Shown here: in pieces, positions 5,607 to 9,098 of the stretch
Numbering within the stretch: position 1 is the first letter of the stretch
How the letters are laid out: each line of letters opens with the position of its first letter
Origin: Myxococcales bacterium
GTDB lineage: Bacteria; Myxococcota; Polyangia; Polyangiales; Polyangiaceae
Length of the DNA: 9,098 nucleotides
NCBI GenBank assembly: GCA_020430865.1
Contig: JAGQIY010000310.1
Coordinates: 1 to 9,098 of the forward strand
Direction: 5' to 3'
Notes under the pieces: generated by a model
The model's input: only the letters and a program-made list of their open reading frames with translations
The model's database searches: none
What the model was told of the DNA's origin: nothing
Program-made: the position numbers and the translations under genes

Positions 5607-6820
5607 TGCGTTCTCCGAGGAGAACAGCGCGATGTGCTCGTGGGTGCGCGGCCTCGGGATCCGCCTCGGGCGCCATCGCGAGGTCGATCAACACCTGGAT
5701 GAACATCGCCGCCGTGACCAGGCCGACGAAGCCCCACGCAGGCATCACGGCGCCGGTTGGCGCCAGCAGCAAGACGAAGAACGCCGAAGCGAAGCGGGTC
5801 TTGCACGCGCGTGCGATCGCTCAGCTCCGCTTGGCGACGCTCGGTGATGCTGTCGATCACCGCGACCCAGAACAGCGCGAACGCCAGGGTGCCGCACAAG
5901 AACCAGCGATACTTCGTGGGCGCGACGCTCCCGGGGTCGAAGAACACCGCCTTCTTGGCGGCGACCCCCACGGAGGTGATCGCCATCGTCAGCGGCAGGT
6001 GGGAGTAGATCCAGAAGAACGGCGTGAGGCGCCCCGGTTTGATGCGTGAGCCAGCGACGTCGTCGAAGTAGATCCACCAGAGGCTGCAGCAGATGAACAG
6101 CACGCAGCCGCACATCAAGAACGTCGTGCGATGCAGGCCGTCGGCGCTGACGGCGGAGAGCACCTTCACGAACGACTCCCCGAGCACGATGATCGTGAGC
6201 AGGCCGTAGCGCTCGGTCGCGTGCTGGGTGTCCGGTGGGTGCTGCGCCGTGAGGGTGCGCGCCGTCTGGCTGAGCACGCTGTTCAGATCGATCAGCATGG
6301 CTGCGCCCCACACCGGCAGCACCCACGGCCAGGGCAAGAACGCGGCGCTGAACCACAGCAGCGCGCCGACGCTGAATCCGATCACGTAGCGGCGGGCCAG
6401 GGCGCGCGCGACGGAGACGTGGCGCCACGCCCTGAAGTAGAGCGCCACCATGATCAGCCGCGCCAGGGCATAGAACGCCGAGAACGCAAAAAATTCTTTG
6501 CGGAAAAGACCTGGCACACTCACTGCCACGCCGCCGATGGCGAACATCTGCACGAAGACCAGTGCGCGGTGCACGAAGTCGTCGGTGACGAAGTGGTTGG
6601 AATAGAAGGTGAAGCCCGTCCAGGTGAACCAGATCGGCACGAACAGACCCGCGAACGCCACCGTGCCCGCGAGCCCGACGTGCTCGCTCAGCATGTTCCC
6701 GAGCTGGATGATCAGCGCGACGTAGATCAGGTCGTAGAACAGCTCGAGCCAGCCGACGCGGCGCTCTCGCCCAGGGCCTGGGCTGTGGAGCGCGGGCGGA
6801 TGAAACCAGCGGTTCTGCAT
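5486..6820 (-). CDS. Low temperature requirement A (LtrA) family membrane protein, frameshifted near its C-terminus
   Basis: The first 340 of 444 codons are a clear LtrA-family multi-pass membrane protein. RRVGWLELFYDLIYVALIIQL (20-40) is the family's opening motif, ATERYGLLTIIVLGES (201-216) the central HxxERxxLxxIIxLGE-type motif, and WWIYFDD (248-254) a further signature. About eight hydrophobic segments are visible. LtrA was named for a Listeria mutant unable to grow in the cold; its molecular role is not established. After about residue 340 (position 5800) the frame becomes Arg/Pro-rich and non-membrane, while the missing last membrane segment is intact in another frame. The true product therefore does not follow this frame to 5486. 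The gene starts 14 bases after the methyltransferase stop with no strong Shine-Dalgarno, so it is probably co-transcribed with it. It may be a broken gene, or an intact one carrying sequence errors. Confidence 0.82.
   Translation of the reverse strand: MQNRWFHPPALHSPGPGRERRVGWLELFYDLIYVALIIQLGNMLSEHVGLAGTVAFAGLFVPIWFTWTGFTFYSNHFVTDDFVHRALVFVQMFAIGGVAVSVPGLFRKEFFAFSAFYALARLIMVALYFRAWRHVSVARALARRYVIGFSVGALLWFSAAFLPWPWVLPVWGAAMLIDLNSVLSQTARTLTAQHPPDTQHATERYGLLTIIVLGESFVKVLSAVSADGLHRTTFLMCGCVLFICCSLWWIYFDDVAGSRIKPGRLTPFFWIYSHLPLTMAITSVGVAAKKAVFFDPGSVAPTKYRWFLCGTLAFALFWVAVIDSITERRQAELSDRTRVQDPLRFGVLRLAAGANRRRDACVGLRRPGHGGDVHPGVDRPRDGARGGSRGRAPTSTSRCSPRRTHCPRRRPRLPAAASRCGAAPQARPFAEARRTHCARTCTSI
5604..5616 (-). 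promoter_or_regulatory. Shine-Dalgarno and TTG start of the K+ channel gene
   Basis: The minus strand reads GGAGAACGCATTG: a GGAG core, six spacer bases, then TTG at 5606. This is the only good internal ribosome entry for the channel and the main argument for a separate protein rather than a fusion with LtrA. Confidence 0.55.
5645..5820 (-). pseudogene. Out-of-frame C-terminal segment of the LtrA protein
   Basis: In the second minus-strand frame, open from 5820 downward, the translation contains RFASAFFVLLLAPTGAVMP followed by WGFVGLVTAAMFIQVLIDLA. This is the final hydrophobic hairpin expected at the end of a LtrA protein. That frame has a TGA at 5821-5823, so a +1 change must fall between 5796 and 5822. 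Third-position GC stays high down to about 5650, then collapses in this frame and is high in the K+ channel frame. No stop for LtrA exists in this frame until 4804, deep inside the channel gene. Confidence 0.7.
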
Positions 6821-6834
6821 CGACTAGCGTTTAC

Positions 6835-7419
6835 TCAGCGGGTCCAGAGATTGGAAGCCTTGCGGGCGAGCAGGCGAAGCTCGTGGATGCCACCCGGCGT
6901 CCAGCCTTCGAAGCGCTCCAGCACCAGCAACCCGTTGAGCAACGGGTCGAGGCGCAGCGGGTCGACGAGGAAGCGAGCGCTGGGGCGCGCATGTCGTTCG
7001 AGGTTCTGCAGGCTCGGTTGCGCGAACAGCAAGAGCCCGCCGGGGAGCAGGCGCTGAGCAATCCAGGAGAAGACGTCGGGCTGAAAGTAGTTCGTGCAGC
7101 AGACCAAGCTCCAGCCGTCTCCCAGCGCGTCGAGCTCGGCTCGATTCATCAGATCCACCTGGCTCAGGTGCAAGCTCACCCCCGACCCCGAGGCCCGCTC
7201 TCGAGCCAGATCCAGGGCCACCTCGGAGACGTCCGCGAGGGTCACCTCGAGCCCGCGCTGCGCCAGCCAGATCGCCAGCGCTCCGACGCCGCCCGCCAGA
7301 TCCAGCGCTCGGCCGCGACGGGGCAGGGCGTCGGCGACTTCGACGGCCCAGGGGTGAGGTCCGGCGCCGCGGTGGCTGCCGTCCCGATACCGTTGGTTCC
7401 AGCGTTCGCGATCGTCCAT
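6835..7419 (-). CDS. Class I SAM-dependent methyltransferase (TehB/thiopurine-type)
   Basis: This is a 194-residue cytoplasmic protein with a Rossmann-type methyltransferase fold. The opening RERWNQRYRDG with PHPWAVEVADALP (4-33) is typical of small TehB/TPMT-like enzymes. Motif I is ALDLAGGVGALAIWLAQRG (38-56), with Gly-rich DLAGGVG binding S-adenosylmethionine. The acidic end of strand 2 is Asp63 in TLADVS, and motif III-like text is LLPGGLLLFAQPS (125-136). The substrate is unknown; relatives methylate tellurite, selenium or small thiols. The ATG at 7419 is chosen because the family motif begins there and GAGG lies 11 bases upstream. In-frame starts further up (7494, 7716) would add a low-complexity Ser/Thr-rich stretch that is antisense to the GH3 gene. 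It is first in the cluster with LtrA and the K+ channel. Confidence 0.87.
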   Translation of the reverse strand: MDDRERWNQRYRDGSHRGAGPHPWAVEVADALPRRGRALDLAGGVGALAIWLAQRGLEVTLADVSEVALDLARERASGSGVSLHLSQVDLMNRAELDALGDGWSLVCCTNYFQPDVFSWIAQRLLPGGLLLFAQPSLQNLERHARPSARFLVDPLRLDPLLNGLLVLERFEGWTPGGIHELRLLARKASNLWTR

Positions 7420-7429
7420 GGCTTCTCTT

Positions 7430-7472
7430 ACCTCGGTCGCGCTGGCGCAGTTGGGAGAGCGGTCACCGAGGT
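7430..7472. promoter_or_regulatory. Inverted repeat in the divergent intergenic region
   Basis: ACCTCGGT (7430-7437) and ACCGAGGT (7465-7472) are perfect 8-base inverted copies separated by 27 bases. They lie in the 73-base gap between the methyltransferase and the GH3 gene. On the minus-strand transcript the downstream arm contains the methyltransferase's GAGG Shine-Dalgarno, so the pair could form a stem hiding it. The pair could equally be a two-half-site operator, or chance. I see no convincing -35/-10 promoter in this gap on either strand. Confidence 0.35.
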
Positions 7473-7492
7473 GTTCCTTTACTCTAGCGTCC

Positions 7493-9098
7493 ATGGTGCG
7501 CTTGGATAGGCGGGCAGTGGGGTTGGGGGTGAGGCGCATTTCGAGCTCACTGCTCGGGACGTTGTGCGCCGCCGTCTTGCTGGTGAGCTGTGGAGAGGAT
7601 GCAGAGGTCGTGGACGAGCCCAAACAGGACGGACTGGATCCCGCCATCGAGGCTCGAGTCGACGACTGGCTGGGGCGGATGTCGCTGGAAGAGAAGGTCG
7701 CGCAGATGCACGGCACCGAGCTCTTTCCCAGCGACCTGATCTACCCCACGGCGGACAACGAGCGCCTCGGTGTTCCGGGTTTCCGCATGGTAGATGGACC
7801 GCGCGGAGTGGCTGTGGGGCAGACCACGACGTTTCCCGTCGGAATGGCGCGGGGCGCGACCTGGGATCCCGAGCTCGAGTACCGCGTGGGTGAGGCGATG
7901 GGCGCAGAGGCGCGCGCCCGCGGCGCCAATGTGCTCCTCGCCCCGACCATCAACATCCTGCGGCACCCGGCCTGGGGGCGCGCTCAGGAGACCTACGGCG
8001 AGGACGTGCACCACCTGAGCCGCATGGGCGTCGCCTTCATCCAGGGCGCGCAGCAGCACGTGATCGCCAGCGCCAAGCACTTCGCCGCGAACAGCATCGA
8101 AGAGTCCCGCTTTCAGGTGTCGGCGAACATGGACGAGCGCACGCTGCGCGAGATCTACCTGCCGCATTTCGAGGCTGCGGTGAAGGAGGCCAACGTGGGC
8201 AGCGTGATGAGCGCCTACAACAAGCTCAACGGAGAATACTGCGCGGAAAATCGTCACCTGCTGACGGAGATCCTGCGCGACGACTGGGGCTTCAAGTTCT
8301 TCGTGGAGAGCGACTGGGTGTTCGGTACCCACGACACGGGCGCCTCTCTCGACGCGGGGCTCGACATCGAGATGCCGAAGGACCAGATCTATGGCAAGAA
8401 GCTGATCGACGGCGTCAACGACGGCAGCCTCGACGGCGCGCTGGTGGACTCCGCCGTGCGACGCATCCTGCGCACGAAGCTCACGTTTGGCCTCGATGAG
8501 CCCGAGCAGGTCCCCGAGAGCGTCGTCGCCAGCCCGGAGCACCGCGCGCTCGCGCTGCAGGTCGCTCGCCAGAGCCTCGTGCTCCTGAAGAACGACTCGG
8601 GAGCGCTGCCCCTCGGTAGCTCGAACGCAGCACAGGTCGCGGTGATCGGTAGCCTGAGCGACGCCATCAACCTGGGCGACGCGGGCAGCAGCAACAGCCA
8701 GCCCCTCGACGTGGTCACACCCCTGGCTGGAATTTCCGCGCGGCTCAAGGCCACGCCGCTCCACATCGACCACGACGTGCTCACCGCTGACGACGAGACC
8801 GCGCTGGCCAGTCGGAAGGTCGCGATCGTCGTGGTGGGTTTGACGAAGGAGGACGAGGGCGAGTCGATCCCAGGGCGCCCGGGAGGCGACCGGGAGACGC
8901 TGGCACTGTCAGCGGAGCATCAGGCGCTGATCTCTCGAGTGAGCGAGCTGGTGGAGACGACGATCGTGGTGCTCGAAGGCGGCTCGGCGATCACCGTCGC
9001 GGGCTGGGTTGATCGAGTCGATGGTCTGGTCATGGCCTGGTACGGCGGCATGAAAGGTGGCACGGCGCTCGGAGAGCTGCTCTGGGGCGACTTAAGTA
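7493..9098 (+). CDS. GH3-family beta-glycosidase lipoprotein, 3'-truncated by the window edge
   Basis: The visible 535 codons are open to the right edge. The N-terminus is a lipoprotein signal: Arg-rich n-region, a hydrophobic stretch, and lipobox LVSC with Cys33; the following residue is Gly, so outer-membrane anchoring is plausible. The GH3 (alpha/beta)8 domain follows: RMSLEEKVAQM (62-72), DGPRG (101-105), GRAQETYGED (162-171), KHFAAN (195-200) and VESDW (271-275), with Asp274 the expected nucleophile. The second domain begins near 355 (ARQSLVLLKNDSGALPL). It carries DEGES (454-458), where Glu455 or Glu457 is the likely acid/base, and GGDRETLAL (464-472). AWYGGMKGGTALGELLWGD at the edge is typical of the late part of this domain. 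Such enzymes remove glucose or xylose from plant-type oligosaccharides. Start is ATG 7493; GTG at 7496 or 7529 would also leave a workable signal peptide, and no strong Shine-Dalgarno decides. Confidence 0.9.
   Translation, partial: MVRLDRRAVGLGVRRISSSLLGTLCAAVLLVSCGEDAEVVDEPKQDGLDPAIEARVDDWLGRMSLEEKVAQMHGTELFPSDLIYPTADNERLGVPGFRMVDGPRGVAVGQTTTFPVGMARGATWDPELEYRVGEAMGAEARARGANVLLAPTINILRHPAWGRAQETYGEDVHHLSRMGVAFIQGAQQHVIASAKHFAANSIEESRFQVSANMDERTLREIYLPHFEAAVKEANVGSVMSAYNKLNGEYCAENRHLLTEILRDDWGFKFFVESDWVFGTHDTGASLDAGLDIEMPKDQIYGKKLIDGVNDGSLDGALVDSAVRRILRTKLTFGLDEPEQVPESVVASPEHRALALQVARQSLVLLKNDSGALPLGSSNAAQVAVIGSLSDAINLGDAGSSNSQPLDVVTPLAGISARLKATPLHIDHDVLTADDETALASRKVAIVVVGLTKEDEGESIPGRPGGDRETLALSAEHQALISRVSELVETTIVVLEGGSAITVAGWVDRVDGLVMAWYGGMKGGTALGELLWGDLS

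Noticed and set aside
4804..5772. Full 322-codon minus-strand frame overlapping the K+ channel
   Set aside because: Only its first 40-50 codons look real (the LtrA end); beyond about 5645 it is an out-of-frame shadow of the channel gene.
7420..7492. GGAAC on the minus strand (an ECF-sigma -35-like motif) and TTGGGA / TACTCT on the plus strand
   Set aside because: No matching -10 element at the right spacing on the minus strand, and the plus-strand pair is about 23 bases apart, too far for a normal promoter.
7547..8773. Minus-strand reading frame of 408 codons under the GH3 gene
   Set aside because: The plus strand here carries unmistakable GH3 motifs (KHFAAN, VESDW, GGDR); the minus-strand frame is a mirror of high GC third positions.

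Overview
The window is GC-rich, with mostly G or C at third codon positions, tightly packed genes and some non-ATG starts. It looks like chromosomal DNA from a high-GC Gram-negative bacterium. The lipoprotein-type glycosidase, the KirBac channel, the LtrA protein and a sigma-54-type promoter would suit a myxobacterium-like (Myxococcota) genome. That placement is an inference; no rRNA or marker gene is present. I see no tRNA, rRNA, CRISPR array, transposase or attachment site.

Layout. Everything from 1 to about 7419 is on the minus strand and forms two gene clusters, described in order of transcription. Cluster A (7419 down to 4650): a small class I methyltransferase, a LtrA-family membrane protein, and a KirBac-type inward-rectifier K+ channel. 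The LtrA frame is broken near 5796-5822. Its last membrane segment continues in a second frame, and coding character then moves into the channel frame near 5645. Removing one base at each of two GGG runs would join LtrA and the channel into a single 722-codon reading frame. Cluster B (4395 down to 1): a two-CBS-domain protein with an unusual C-terminal domain, a P2A-type cation (Ca2+-like) ATPase overlapping it by 32 bases, and an acetyl-CoA hydrolase/4-hydroxybutyrate CoA-transferase-like enzyme that leaves the window. A very good match to a sigma-54 (-24/-12) promoter lies 130 bases upstream of cluster B and is the best regulatory signal in the window. On the plus strand, a GH3 glycosidase lipoprotein starts at about 7493, divergent from cluster A, and runs off the right edge.

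How the genes may work together. Cluster B combines a sensor-like adenosine-nucleotide-binding (CBS) protein, a cation pump and a CoA-transferase. It resembles low-oxygen/dormancy gene sets in other bacteria, such as the mycobacterial DosR regulon, which contains a CBS protein and the P2A ATPase CtpF. Together with the K+ channel next door, this points to ion homeostasis and energy conservation under stress, switched on by an enhancer-binding protein acting with sigma-54. This is inferred from gene content. The GH3 enzyme is an unrelated carbohydrate-degrading gene.
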